The translations under genes were made by a program, and so were the position numbers. A model generated the notes under the pieces. It ran no database searches, was not told the origin of the DNA, and was given only the letters and a program-made list of their open reading frames with translations. A stretch of DNA of 64,000 nucleotides from Branchiostoma belcheri (Eukaryota > Chordata > Leptocardii > Amphioxiformes > Branchiostomatidae): assembly GCF_001625305.1 (NCBI RefSeq), contig NW_017802425.1:805882-869881 (forward strand), in the 5' to 3' direction. Below, one piece after another: positions 49,951-62,870 of the stretch. Every line of letters starts with the position of its first letter. The first letter of the stretch is position 1.

Positions 49951-51631
49951 GCTTTATGGTGACAGAAGACTCTCATACAGCTAGATAACCAAAGACAGCA
50001 CCCAGCCCGTTCATGACTCCGCTGGTTGTGACTTCATCTTTTCTTAGATTCTGAGAATACTGTAGACCTCCGCATCTTTTCCCTAGCCATGTAGCATGCT
50101 AGCTACTTATGTGTACTAGAAGTCTCCTGCAAAGACGGCCACCTACCTCTAATAATTTATAAAGGCCTTGTAAAGACGTATCGCCTGCCTTCGTACCTAG
50201 ACATGTACCAGGGACGAGATGCCGGCACACGGCTGCCATCAGTGTCAATCACAGTTTACGGTAGCTTATTACCGCTGGTTGACTCGGCGTGATGCTCAGA
50301 CCCACACTTCTGTCACTCGTCCCTGTCACTAACTTTAATATGTATCTTACTCAGGTAAGATTTAGCGCTATTAGCCGCCTCTGCCCACCTAGCAGTAGCC
50401 TATCTGTACTATATTTAACTCCTCCACGTCATGACTGTACGGTGACCTCTGACCGACTGACGTTGTTAAGGAGCGTCAGCGGGAGTTAACCCCGCAGTGA
50501 CAGGGGACTAGACTACATCTCAGGACAGGAGACTTTCCTGCACTTTCCCTAGCCCTGCTGTTCTACATGCAATATTTATCCATATTATAAACTTTAACTA
50601 TAGCAACTGTACTGAGAGTATACTCGAATTCGTTATTTAGTTTGTAGATTGATAAGTTATGACTTTTTGCAAGTACCCGACTTGACAAAAACAGGTAAAG
50701 AGTGAGTGAAGTAAAAGAGGTAAGTATCCTTGTTTGAATGATGTTTGGGATTCCAGAAATGAAAAAGCTCTCATGCCTATTCGATCGGGTGGGTCATTTT
50801 GAGTTTTAAACGTATACTTTACAGAATTAGAAGGCAAGATAATTATTGTCAGTTCTAAGTTCCGGACTTTTAGAGCAGAACAATATACCTTACATTTCAC
50901 CATTTAAGACTTACTACTGCCTGACACGCTATTACTTTTAAAGTGTGACACCGATATGCAAACAGATGAACGTACAACATAACCCTTTCTCTGCCACACA
51001 TTGGCAAACTTGCCACTGGACCTACATCACAGCCATAACTATAGGCGTGCCTTGGGATCGATAAGTTATTTTTAGTTCACCACCTTGTCACCAGCTAGAG
51101 TCCACCCTGCGCGGCAGGATCTCCTGGGTAATACTTCCTGTATCAACCCTATCGGATGAGCCATGGATTACCGATGGATGGATGTGACAGAGGCAGGGAC
51201 AGAAGGACAGGGAGGACACACACACACACACGGGACCACAGGATGGGCTATGTCAGACGGTTCATGACATTACTCCAAACTTTGGAATGAAGTAAAGTTT
51301 CCAAAAAAAGTGAGGGATGCTAAATGCATGAACTCAATCTCCCAAACAATATTTTTTACAAGACTGAGTGGGTTCCAAATATACAGGATATTCATTTTAC
51401 CCGGGCGGTCGATCCTTCTAACTAAGTAAAATGCTTAACTATTCTTTCACGCCTTTCTTTTTCTGTCCAGGGATAAAGTTATAAAGACACCTCGTCCTTT
51501 ACAAAACATCTTGTGGGATGTGACTGGTGCCCAGCACGCATGTGACTTTACACTTGGTGCTGTATAACAACATTACTTATTGCTAAAAGTTTGGACAGAG
51601 TTTAAATGACGTAAAGTTTCCAACCTGTGAC

Positions 51632-51725
51632 CAGGTGAGAGCAGGTCTCCTGTTCTGGGCGCCCTGCCAGCTGGCTCTGATGGGCAGGCCTCTCTGCTCT
51701 GATCCGAGGAGTCCTCCTCAACATC
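51632..51725 (-). CDS. candidate internal exon, minus strand
   Basis: A 94-bp segment lies between a strong acceptor (CTTTTCTTTTTTTACGCAG) and a weaker donor (CACCTG/GTCACA). Read in phase 0 it encodes DVEEDSSDQSREACPSEPAG, an acidic, disordered-type peptide, ending in phase 1. That phase fits the open extension of the exon at 42311-42572. A further candidate exon upstream, ending at 52925 with donor CCATGG/GTATGT, would join it in phase 0 (VSVAAEEDRKTDATVARTPW). No family recognised; a second frame is also open here. Confidence 0.35.
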
Positions 51726-52899
51726 CTGCGTAAAAAAAGAAAAGACATGTTACCCAATAAAGTAGCCACTAAATTCCACCCTATTTTTTCAACGTTTATA
51801 AACAAAAAGAAAACTAGTCTCCTCTCAACATCACAGAAATCAAAGCTAGGATCTTTCACCTTCCACCGTGTCAGAAAAGAACTCAAATACAACAAGTTAT
51901 AATTTAGACTCAGCATTTAGACTAGAATAGTCACATGCTATATTTCATTCATTGTTTTGTTCTTTTTCTCACGATATTTACAATTAGCATTCGGTTTAAG
52001 TTTCAAGAAACTTATTATCATCATTATATTAACAGGCACCCGTCTATAGCTGCTTCGTCGTAAACGATATGAGGCTATCTTATCCCCCTAAAAAATTTAA
52101 CCCTGGTAACATTCCTAAAAAAAAGGTGATTTAAAAAGATACAAAGAAAACACAGTGTATCTTATGTGCATTGATGCAATCATATTATGTTGTTTTGTCG
52201 TGTATGGGTATGATCAATATAGTTACTTTTTTTTTAAATTTAGTTGAGGAAAAACAACAATTCCCATATTTGTCCAGAGAAGTTTGGAAGATGTAAAGAA
52301 CCAGAGAACCAGAGAAATTTGGAAGATGTTAAGAACCGGTTCAGGGCGTTGTTTGGAGCGTTTTAGTTGTAACATGTAGACAGAGAAGACTGGCGTAACG
52401 TCAGAGTGAGCCCTCTTCTGTGGACAAACAGCGGCAGTTAGCCGTGATCTGCAGCAGAAAGGGCACTGGTTGGTTATACCCGGAAAATACATGGACATGA
52501 GAATTTGGACCAGACCGGGGGGGGGGGGGCACAGCGTCGCGGGCCGCGGCACGGGGCATGGAAGTAGCAGTCAAGTTTACCGTCCGTTTATAAACCCGGA
52601 AACCAACTAGATTTACAGAAGATTTTTTTTACATCTACCCTTGGCCCATTATTTCGGGGCAATAGTTTCCTTCGGAACCATTTCATAATCATTTTATGAA
52701 GAAAGACATTTTGCCTATGTTACCGACAATGAGATAATCATTAACTTAGAAAACGCCACCCAAAGCTACATATATGTCTTACCTGTATAAAAATTAGCAA
52801 ATAGTCCAAGTCAGACTACTTCACTTATTCCCACAAACAGGTCGTATGGCCTAACGTTTCATCTTAACTACCGAGTACTAAACACACTGTGCGGAATGG

Positions 52900-54900
52900 G
52901 CATGGTGTGATAGTGTGTACATACCCATGGCGTCCTTGCGACGGTGGCGTCTGTCTTCCTGTCCTCTTCCGCTGCGACTGACACACCTTTGCTGTCGGCA
53001 CGGGTTGGTCAAGTTTCCGGGAATTAGACAGCCGCCATGCCGGAGTTACATGTCGTGAATTCAGACATATAAACGTCGTTCTGCTGTTGTTATGGACGCT
53101 GTAGCACGTAAGCCTTCCTGGGGCGGTGTTTGTAGGTCGCGCCCGGTACGCCGAACGTTCAACACAGCCGGCTGGTCTGTTTGGACGGCTCCGATCAGTC
53201 TGTAGTTTTCTCTTCTCCAGGAGACCCACACAGACCCCGCCGTCATCTCATGTTCCACCCGCGGTCGTCAGGGCACGGCGGTTGTGTTCTATGACGTGAC
53301 CTAGCTGTGACCCGGTGCGTCAGAAGAACATCCTGATCACCTGTTATCTCCTCATCATTCCTCCTCACCTGGTCCACCTGCCTGCTGAGGTCCTGCACCT
53401 GGTGACACCTGCGTGTGGACCTCACCTGTCTGCAGCTGGCTGTGGAGTAGCTATAGCCCACACCTGTGTGTGGCCGGCCACCGCTGTGTGATCCGTGATG
53501 TTGTACCACAGCAAGTGGGCGTTGCCCCTGCGTCAGGTCGATGGGACGTTCTCACAAGGAGAATCTCTTCTTCAAGACACTGAGTTTGCACATCAAGTCT
53601 CAACTAGGCCGGTTTAGGACGGAAGATCCTCCAAGAAGAAGCTCCCGGCGTGTCCCAGAGGAGAAGGCATGTGCGGAAGAGGGCGCTGTCAGCAGGCTGC
53701 GTGCTGCGTGGCGTCGATACTCCGCTGTGTGTGTACAGACCATCCCGCCGCCCGGAACATCGCTTCTCCGACCTGTAAAACAGAGCAAAGTTCTAATATT
53801 CTGCATAATTCTCCGTCAGAATGAAGACAATGGAGAGGAAGCCGGTTGTTTCCGTGTGAGGTCACGGCGCTAGGAGCGGGGAGGTCAGCGTGTCTGTCAC
53901 CTCATATATTACTGGGACGGCATTACGTAGTACGGGCAGCCGCGGGTTGCCGGCAGCTCGCCGCGCACACGTGAACGCAAATGTTGTTTACGGGATGCGT
54001 GGTGGCAGCGAGCAAATTGTTTCGCGCGAGCTGACCTAATTCCTATCCTGCCTTGGCGTTCGTTTTTTCGGGCTCGTCGCGCGTAAGAATAAGTCCTACT
54101 GGCCTTGTCTGTCCTCCCTGCTAGCGGAGGCGGTCAGCTGAGAGTGGGAATAAGCAGGGAAACACCCAAAAAATATCCCAATGTGGTTCAACCCGCGCAT
54201 GCTACAGTTAAGGTCCAGCCCGCCCTGGTCTGGCCGGCGGGGCTGCCTGCAACACACGTGCGACACTTCCCGGCAGTTTTACCCGCTTTTCCTCGTGTGT
54301 ATCCGGTGTCGGGCAGGGGTTCCCCTGTACGGACGTCCCGGGAAAGTTTGTGGCCCTGCCGGTGGGATACGTACCTCCCGACCGGCGGCAGCCGCGCAAC
54401 TGCATGCGCACAAACCGCAGCCCGGGTCCCACCAGGCCCGGGCGGGGCCACCTGCACGGTGGGGAGGGAAGGATGTCCCGGGCAACCTTACAACCGCTTC
54501 GGACCTCCTTACCATCGCCATGACCCAACACCGCTGGACTAGGGATACATGATTCCTACATCTAACATTTAGAACAAACCAAACACCGTCCATGCCAATA
54601 TACCAAAGGCGTTTTGAAAACGAATTCGAGCACCCACCCGTTTTCCTCAGTGGTTCGGTCTTGGTCATGTGAAAAGAGATATGACCCGCCGGGAACATGT
54701 ATTTTCATTAGTTGTTGTTTTCGCTTGCCAATAATATTTTCCACTGTCGCTGCTGTGTTCTTACGACCGTGTCCTTGGACGTTCGAAATCTCACGAGTCC
54801 AGAAGAGAGGACGGTTCTCTGCTTGGCCTCAGTGGACGGTTTTCGTTCCGACGCGGTGCGGCAGTTTCTTTTCTCTTACAGGACAAGTTTGTAAACAATT
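52900..54900. promoter_or_regulatory. CpG-rich island
   Basis: GC- and CpG-rich sequence with many overlapping open frames on both strands and no recognisable product. A plus frame from ATG 53541 to 53873 is arginine-rich. The position suggests a promoter and first-exon region for the minus-strand exons near 52.9 and 51.7 kb or for a plus-strand gene towards 56 kb. A G13 run lies just outside, at 52517-52529. Confidence 0.35.
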
Positions 54901-55398
54901 TTATCTCGCCTGGTTTATTATCGATGACGTCGCGCACCATCATGCATACACTCTACGTGACATGCGTAACAGCGCAGGGCTCACACAAGCCGCGCAGAAG
55001 CGACATGAACCGGTTTCTGTACATACATGTAACCTGCACACTATACTACACTACATTACATTGCACTACACTACATGTACATAGTACGCGTTCTTCTCGC
55101 TAATTTTGCCCTCAGTAGTAATCATTCATCACGTAAACGATACAATAATGATACTTATTGTAGAACTATTTACTTAAGTTATACTTTTGGTTTAATGAGT
55201 GATGCTTTGTGATAGTTAAAATCAAAAGTTAATTTAGAAGTAAACTCTCACAAACCTCGACGGTGGTAGATTAATTAAAGTTAATGCGCATGCCCTTCCT
55301 AAAACTACAATTTGGCTTAAAAACTCTCGCATCGAGAAACAACATTGTGTACACCCTTTGCCATTCCGATGTGTTTACACGAAGCCCATGCTGGCCGC

Positions 55399-55509
55399 AC
55401 TTTTTAAACCTTTGTATGTAATTTGTGTATTTGTATATTTGTTATTGTCCCTCTTTTTTATATGGGCCTTTGGCCTGAAACAAAGAATAAATAAATGAAT
55501 AAATAAATT
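55399..55509 (+). mobile_element. non-LTR retrotransposon 3' tail
   Basis: A segment ending TATGGGCCTTTGGCCTGAAA, CAAAGAATAAATAAATGAAT and AAATAAAT: the usual 3' UTR and (AATAAATA)n-type terminus of CR1/L2-like elements, heavily 5' truncated. Confidence 0.55.
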
Positions 55510-55823
55510 AAACCTTTTCAATGGAAGTCTTGTTATCAAACTTCAGTATGATCTAACCTTTGACGTCATTCGATAAAGCGAACAAGTAACAGGTAATATA
55601 TCTAAGACGAAATGAAAAAGTGTAGTTTTCCTTTTTTCGGAATAGACGGTGTCATAAACTACATAGATTATGTAAAAAAGTCATCGCTTATTGTGCTGGA
55701 ATTAAAATGTTATGCATACTTTGAAAATATAATCCGACTACATTGGACAATATAGTTTTAGAAGTTTCATATGCGACTGAAATGATATTAAGTGGCACCA
55801 CTTTACGAAGCTGTCGGTTCTAA

Positions 55824-56189
55824 CTTCCCGGAGATACTGAAGGTGTACGCAACTTGTTCTGTGGCACATGCACGTCGCTTTGTACGGGGGAATTAAGCAG
55901 TGATCAGCTGATCGTTGATGAATCAGTTGAACCTGATGACCTACAAGGGCAAAGTTCACCAAAAACTAGTTTAAGCTCCACGAGACGCCTTTTCATTGTC
56001 GCTAAAATTGCATCTTCGCTTTGCAACTTTCTGCTGCTTATAAAGGACGAAAGAACAACGGAAAATTTGCAAACATTGGTGGGCAACCTTGTCTACAAGG
56101 ACATCGAGCTACTGGAACGCGCCGCGCGGGACCGAGTGACGATAGGTCCCGCCGGTTTGTCGCGGGAAGGTCGGTATGGTGTGGTTTAG
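55824..56189 (+). CDS. candidate coding exon without an ATG, plus strand
   Basis: A 121-codon frame runs to a stop at 56187-56189 with no in-frame ATG near its start, so if real it is an internal or terminal exon. The peptide has an acidic stretch (SSDQLIVDESVEPDDLQG), then a helical, leucine-rich part (IASSLCNFLLLIKDERTTEN) and a basic end. A possible acceptor is ACTGAAG at 55843, and a donor-like G/GTATGG lies near 56173. No family recognised. Confidence 0.35.
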   Translation, partial: LPGDTEGVRNLFCGTCTSLCTGELSSDQLIVDESVEPDDLQGQSSPKTSLSSTRRLFIVAKIASSLCNFLLLIKDERTTENLQTLVGNLVYKDIELLERAARDRVTIGPAGLSREGRYGVV

Positions 56190-57314
56190 AAGCTTCAGAC
56201 ATCTTGTTTCCAGGGAGTTTGCACAGAAATGGGCTAAATGTACGCTATAAGTTTTTGTCTATGCTCGTTAGGATTAAAGCACAACATGATGAAACTAAGG
56301 CAGTAAAATCAACGAATTGAGCAAGATAGAAAGTTCCTTAACATTTTAATGGCAGAAAAGATGTACTCTGTAGTGTACATTTGCCGTAAATTTGCTGTAA
56401 AAGATAGTTAGTTATGTTAGGAAAAATGGCAACCTTACACAGCTAACATTTTCAAGGCTAGCTGTGAATTCAAACACTCAATATGTAAAAAAAATGTGTG
56501 GTGTTGACAATCACTAAAAGGCTACATGATTGTGTACTGTTACGGTCTTTACCATCATTTTATGCCGCCCTTTTATACCATTTATGTATGTTTGTCTTAA
56601 ACACCCAAGCTGTTCTATGTCTGGCATCATAAGTTGATATTTGTGCAAGTTTGTTCGATAAAATTTCCAAGGTACAAAGATTCTCTAATAGGCTATGGCA
56701 AAATTATTACTTTTTGGTACGAGTTTTTGGACAATACATTAGGTATACCATATATTCAGTAAACTACCACAGTAGTACGAAATTGAACCAAGCTTTGGTC
56801 AGTTATAATGCTTAATAAAGTCATTGCTTTGCAATAACAGCACTTACATCAATACAGTAGTACTTTTTCAATTTCTTTTCTGCAGTACTATTAGTCGCTT
56901 GGGTAGCAATTGTTAAAATGGAAGTCTGTTAAATAGTAGATATGTCTATGCAGACTGTTTTATTCACCGTTTTCCTAAAGCTTATTTACCGGGGTTTGTA
57001 GGATTTTATCATTTACCAGACGACCGTGAGCTTTACTGTGGAAAGAAATTGTACATTACAGTTTCATAACTATCAGTAATGTTGTACTTTTGTGTACACG
57101 CAAAAGTTTTTCTCGATGCAAATGCGTTTCTCTATGTGGTTTGTATGTTTGTTTATCTATTCGAGCAAAGTCACTGATGAAGTCAACAAGCTCGACTCAA
57201 GTGGGAATCTGCACAGATACCCGTACATACATTCTTTTCTAACTCGTACAATCCTATCTTCCGATAGGCCTGGAACCAGAATATACTCCAGTAATATTTA
57301 GTTAAATCTGCCAT

Positions 57315-57563
57315 TTATACGTCAATAGTTTCATTAGGTTGGTCAATCAATTCAACAGTATTTGTTAAAGGTTTTGAGTACACATTCTTGTACTTCTCTC
57401 TACCGGCATTTTGCTCAGATGACGGTGGTAAATTGGTCTCCAAATCGTCTACAGAGTGGAAAGATAAGGTAATGTACCTATGAAAACTATATGGAATCCA
57501 TCGTATATAGTATCGCGTGTTCAGTTCCTTGACAACGTCGAAAACAACAGGGTAATTTGACAT
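57315..57563 (-). CDS. candidate C-terminal exon, minus strand
   Basis: A frame from ATG 57563, or more likely from an acceptor after TTGTTTTCGACGTTGTCAAG (exon start 57527, phase 0), runs to a stop at 57315. The peptide starts ELNTRYYIRWIPYSFHRYIT and ends with a polar tail, VELIDQPNETIDV. Codon use looks coding, and no overlapping frame is as good. I do not recognise the protein. Confidence 0.35.
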   Translation of the reverse strand: MSNYPVVFDVVKELNTRYYIRWIPYSFHRYITLSFHSVDDLETNLPPSSEQNAGREKYKNVYSKPLTNTVELIDQPNETIDV

Positions 57564-57985
57564 ATTTAACACTCGCTTTCAATACGTGTGATGTGACCAG
57601 AGCCCGGGGTAGTACTTTTCAATGCACCTTCGTCCTGAAACATCACCGTCTTCCTTCCTCACGACATAACACCCTGCCTGGTATCGAACAGTACACACAG
57701 GTCTCAGAAATTAAGCTAACATCGCATAACAGATATCATATCCAATAGTCGTTGTTGCAACTGCATGTGAACAGAGGGTAAATGGTGTTAACGATGAAGT
57801 AAATCTAGTTTGTATCGATGTTTGAAAAGTGGCCTTAACCTAAAAAGCTACTTACCTTCCCAGAGCTTCCATGACAAACATGGAACCAAATTGAATGTAG
57901 ACTGAAACGTAAGCCACAGACACCAGGACAAAACAAAATATCTAGATAATGTGGTTCGCAAAATAAACAGAAAAAAACAACGAAT

Positions 57986-58004
57986 CTAACCCTAACCCTA
58001 ACCC
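57986..58004. repeat. interstitial telomere-like repeat
   Basis: CTAACCCTAACCCTAACCC: three TTAGGG units on the minus strand. Short enough to be a repair scar or chance. Confidence 0.7.
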
Positions 58005-61000
58005 ACTACATTTTGTACTTGTTTACGTTCTTGAGACCATGTCATCAACGAACCTTTTCAGAGATTTTCCATGTTAGCTATGACAACATAACTGAGCAGA
58101 ATTGTGCGAAAGGTATGTCATGAGTTTTAGGCATAGGCGGAATCTAACTTAAGCTGTGAATTAAACTATTGTCAATTATTTCAGTTGAATTTTACTCAGG
58201 GTTTTGTTTCGATGCTTAAGTTAGTCTGACAATGATGTGCAATGTCTGGTGATCCCTGTGCATTTCTCTCTGTAATTTAGTTTATCTGTAGACGAATGAA
58301 AATAAAACTAAATCTTAAGAGAACATTTGGAAGAGAGGTCATCAACTTTAGCAAAGTATGCCTTGCTACAGCCAAACCCAAACAATGACCAAACATTATT
58401 TTTAACACCATTCGTACTATCGTACTACATGTAGCCATGCCATATGATGTTCCTGTTATACCTGAGCTGAAATGCGTACATATATAACGGAGGAACATGG
58501 TGTTGTGAAAAGTGATTTTCAGACTACCCACCTACACTAGGTACATGCATACATTCTATATTCACTTAGAATAACCTTAACAGTGCGTAAGATTGTAATG
58601 CTGTATTTACATTTTTGACTCATTTTAATTAAAGTATGTTACGAAAGACACAAATAACAGGATCTCACGTTTGGTGATTCGTATCTTGTGCGACGGCTAA
58701 CCGTGGTTTAGCGGTCAGAAAACCGCATATTACTGACCGACCAATTAATGTTCTAGAGCATCCTGGAAAGCTATCATCATGGACCTAATCACATCAACTC
58801 CTGGGTGTATTATGATAAGTCCTATCGTTGTATTTGAGTTACACAGCTATATACTGCAAGGCCATGTTGTTGTTGTTTTTGCTTATTTTTCGGTATCGTC
58901 CTGTCTGAAAGTACGGCTACTGTAAACAAGATGGCAGGTTCTATTTGTGAACATCTGCCCATTCCGATTATACTTCTCATCCGTTTAGATTTTAGAAGTG
59001 TGCGGTTTCGGCCACAAAAAAACTTGACACTGGTCTGCTGTGTCATCACCCTATACATGTTTCTTTACAAGTTTTTAATATAGGACCTTACATTTGAGAT
59101 ATACGAATATACATACGAATCGTTTTGGAAATTCCTTGCCTTCTTTGGTTGGCCCCACTTGTTGGGAAGGTAACGATAGGAGCATTTGGTATAGACTTAT
59201 GGACTATGAAGAACTATTTACACGAGGGACATTTTAACAACAGAAGTCCATTTCATCGTCGGAAGTTTTGTTGTTCATAAATTCAAAGCAAACATTTCAT
59301 CACATCTTGCAGCCTGTGTATTGTTTTTGTTGCTGAAAGATATTTCTTCTATCTAGTCAAATAAGACTTTATTATTTTGTGATATTACATGCGTAAACAA
59401 AAGTGCCTAAGAGATTAAAATTGAGTTAGAAGCCAAAAATATTCACGTTACGTTGTTTATAAACAATTGTATCAGTGTTAACAGTACTCTATACGTTCTA
59501 TAACTAGACTCAGAGAACATACCAACTGCTTTGAATGTAGGCATGTAGCTAATACACGTATTCTTGTATTCATGTATCTTATTTTTATTTTTCTGTAAAA
59601 TACCAACAGCGTGTAGCAGTATGCATAACGTTGCTACTCATATACTTTTAGGTAGGTAAAATGTAGATAATACAGGCATTTCTGTTCTCTACTAGTATGT
59701 TGAAAACTATGCAGTGGCGCCAGTGCTAGCTTTCTACCCTATGGAATCAGAAAAGTCAAGCTCGGCAGACTGTACCATAAGAGGATGTGGCAACTCTACC
59801 CCTCTGTCTTCTGCTACTCTTTTTCTCAGCCCCAATGTTTGGTTCTGTCGCTTTTTTACTACTTTGCTTCCTGATTTCTTTGTTCAAACGAATGCCTAAA
59901 CTGCAAAATATTGAAAATGTATGTATATCTAAATGTAGTCAACAGAGACAGCTGGGCCTAAGTAAGAGCAAGTCTAAGTGAGTCTAACATATGTTACGAC
60001 ATCATTTGTTAACGTAACGGTGGTATCAAGTTATAGATTTGTATTATTTGCTAGATTTTATTTCAAAGTCAAGACCAAGATCTTAAACATATTTCATAAA
60101 GTCAGTGATAATGCACTTACATTATCCAAACAAGTTTAATTTTCATTGCAGTTTGCAAAACCAAAAACACATCTGCACTGATACGTATGTTATATTCGTG
60201 TGTGTCATGTTACTTCTGTTAATTCTTGTAATCCTATTAATGAAAAACAGTCTCAATAATATGCAATCAAATTTTTGGGGCATTCATAAGAAGTTTTCTT
60301 TTACATTTGCCGCTAGTTGTTCAAGTATAAAGATGTTTGTGTGTAAAACCTGCTGGCATGCACCTAGTAGTCATGCTGTTTTCTTCGCTCTGTGATTAAT
60401 TTTGACAGCGATATCAGTTGTTTTGCCAGGGACATTATAAAACAAGCTTCATCAGAACTTATCTTGAAGAACTGATTGCCTAGAGACGTCATAATGTGGT
60501 CATTAGGGACAGCTGCGGCAGACTACTGTGTACGGTACATACTGGAACCATGTGTAGAGCCTGTACTGGCAATCTATATACATCCAGTTCTTCTTTTAGA
60601 TGTACCTTCAAATTTTATCGTTGTAATTGCTAAGACGGAAAAACTTGATGAGACTTACTGTTTACTGTTAGTAACTACAAGTCTAAGTACTAGAAACATA
60701 GATACACAACACAAACACAGAGGAAAACAGAAGCATTTCGCAGATTGTGTAGAAGAGAGAGTTCTTCAAAAGTTGTGTTGAAATCTCTTTATATGATGGC
60801 CATAAGCTTGATCATATGAATCTAAGTTGATAGACCTTTGACTTTATGCCGTACATGATCGAATCGTTCTGGGCCTTATGACAGAGCATAAGACTGTTCA
60901 TTCTATGAGAGCACTATTCACATATATGCATGCCAGGTGACAAAAAGAGCTGCATTTGAACCGATTTTCTCTGCAGGGCTGTGTTGGAAAACAACTGGCT

Positions 61001-61312
61001 TTGACTACCCCTAAGTACTGCAAATAAAAAAGAAATTCATTGATTTCAGATTATCTAATTTGTTTATACATAAGCTACTGAAGTTTGTTTTTTGTCTTAA
61101 CTATAGCTGAGTCGTGAAAATGTTTCCAAACATCGTTAAAAGAAGATCGGAAATGTACAAAGAACAGACAGACTAGAAGGAGAACGAGGGGCACTTAGGG
61201 ACGAGATGTTCTACACTGGATCCATGGAACTGTTTGTAACTTAAACGGTAAGAAGTAGAGAACATCCACTTAAACATTTGAACCTGATGTGACCTCAAAC
61301 TTTCAACTACAG
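58005..61312. other. AT-rich stretch without a supported gene
   Basis: No recognisable gene. A plus frame from ATG 60494 to 60781 (96 codons) has a hydrophobic middle but no splice or family support. Confidence 0.4.
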
Positions 61313-61635
61313 GAGCAGAACCCAAGAAGCTGCCAGGACCCTGTCTGGCACGATGTATAACTGAAATCCGCTGTACACCAACCACAGTACTACAGCACAT
61401 AGCATGTAAGGGAAGTGTACTCTCAAGTTCACTGTCATGTATCTCGAACGATACCGACTGCGACTGCATGGAAATGTTTGCCATTGAAAGAACATGCCCT
61501 GATACATACCACCTGAACTGCCAAACATCATTTTATTTTACTAGAGTCATACAGTTTGCCTCCAGTAAAATACACAGGTTTCCTATCAACAGCACATTGC
61601 ACATTCTAGATAAAACTATACATATCATTTTATAA
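61313..61635 (+). CDS. cysteine-rich exon resembling GDNF-receptor/GAS1 domain
   Basis: After an acceptor-like AACTACAG (61305-61312) an ATG-less frame runs 107 codons to a stop at 61633. Its first 60 residues hold cysteines spaced C-x3-C-x5-C-x10-C-x10-C-x6-C-x-C-x9-C-x7-C (PGPCLARCITEIRC ... DTDCDCMEMFAIERTC). C-x5-C-x10-C and C-x-C-x9-C match spacings in GFR-alpha/GAS1 repeats, where CxC precedes a final cysteine by nine residues, but the segment between them is shorter than usual. The hydrophobic tail after residue 70 looks less coding, so the exon may end early; AG/GTTTCC near 61588 leaves phase 2. It is on the same strand as the terminal exon at 62687. Confidence 0.35.
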
Positions 61636-62686
61636 TGCCGAAAAGGAGGATAAAATTTAGCGACAATTAGGGATCCATATCAGATTTTTTTCTTTCGCTG
61701 CTGATGTGCACGTGAACGTTTTCCTGCCTCTCTTATGTGCCTCTTTCTGTCGACAAAATGTACACATGTTTCATACTAAAGCCCAGAAATAAGATAGAGA
61801 TGGATGAAAGTTTGTTTCAAGGTAGAATTCCACACAGTATTCATTCTTTAGAGGAGCGTTTAAGTGTTGTATTGGGTCTATCTTGGTGACAAGAGACCAC
61901 GCGAGGAAGCCAGGCAATAACTACAGTGTATATAAGACATCGACATGTATTTTAACATTTTAATAGTATCTCTTTTAAAGTTGCCACCTCTAGATCTAGT
62001 TATTGCTCTAACATGAACAAACCATGGTAGGGATTTGACAGAAAATACAACATCTGACATAACGTCATAAGAACGCTGCTGCCGCTTTGGGACAAGTTGG
62101 GAACAAACAAAGAAGATCAGCCAAAGTACGAACAGGCCAGGCAGCTAGTGCCAACTGTACAGATGTATGAACTACCATCATTCTGTTTTTCCGCTTTCAG
62201 TCCATACCGGTATACGGTGCTAACATGAGAGACAATTTTCACTTAGAGCTTCATACACAGGCAGCATTAAGGGATCGTAATTGGAGCTGTTGCTGCCAGG
62301 GACATTTTCCATTCCATTCCAGCGGCCACGCTGCTGACAGCTTTTATCCAGAGACTGTAGAGTGAACTCCGTGAGAGTCTACAACTCTGTGTGCTGGTGG
62401 TTAAAAAGGTTGTGGCTTGAGTGTGAGAGATTGAGTTGAAGTAGATTTACATCAATGCACAATTATTTGCAAGTATTATAAAGCAACACTAGACCAACTA
62501 CAGTAGGCCTACAACAGACCTATCCGATAGGCTATCGTTACCTCTGCCCAACTAACGAGCCATTTTAGCGACTAAACCCTGCATAAATGACATGCTACTT
62601 TTGTAATGTGAACTTGAAGTCTCCGAACTGATAGGAAAGTATGAGAAAAGTGCGTTTTGATGAATATCGTGCATTTTTGTTTCTAG

Positions 62687-62870
62687 AGCGACCGTAAACA
62701 AAATACCATGCCGTGGCTTCTTTTCATACGCAGTACGGATGCTGAATTTGGGAGATCATCGAAACATCAAAAAAGCTGAAGAAAAACAACTAGGAATAGA
62801 AATTGACTCAACTTACAACTATGACTCAGTATATAGTCCAGACATTGACATGGAACTATCTGTCCATTAA
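62687..62870 (+). CDS. candidate terminal exon, plus strand
   Basis: A strong acceptor (GCATTTTTGTTTCTAG, ending 62686) opens a phase-2 frame of 60 residues ending in a stop at 62868-62870. The peptide reads KIPCRGFFSYAVRMLNLGDH, then IKKAEEKQLGIEIDSTYNYD and ends SPDIDMELSVH. It looks like a cytoplasmic C-terminal tail with acidic and tyrosine motifs. The phase is compatible with a donor inside the cysteine-rich exon at 61.3 kb, but the link is unproven and the protein is not recognised. Confidence 0.4.
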
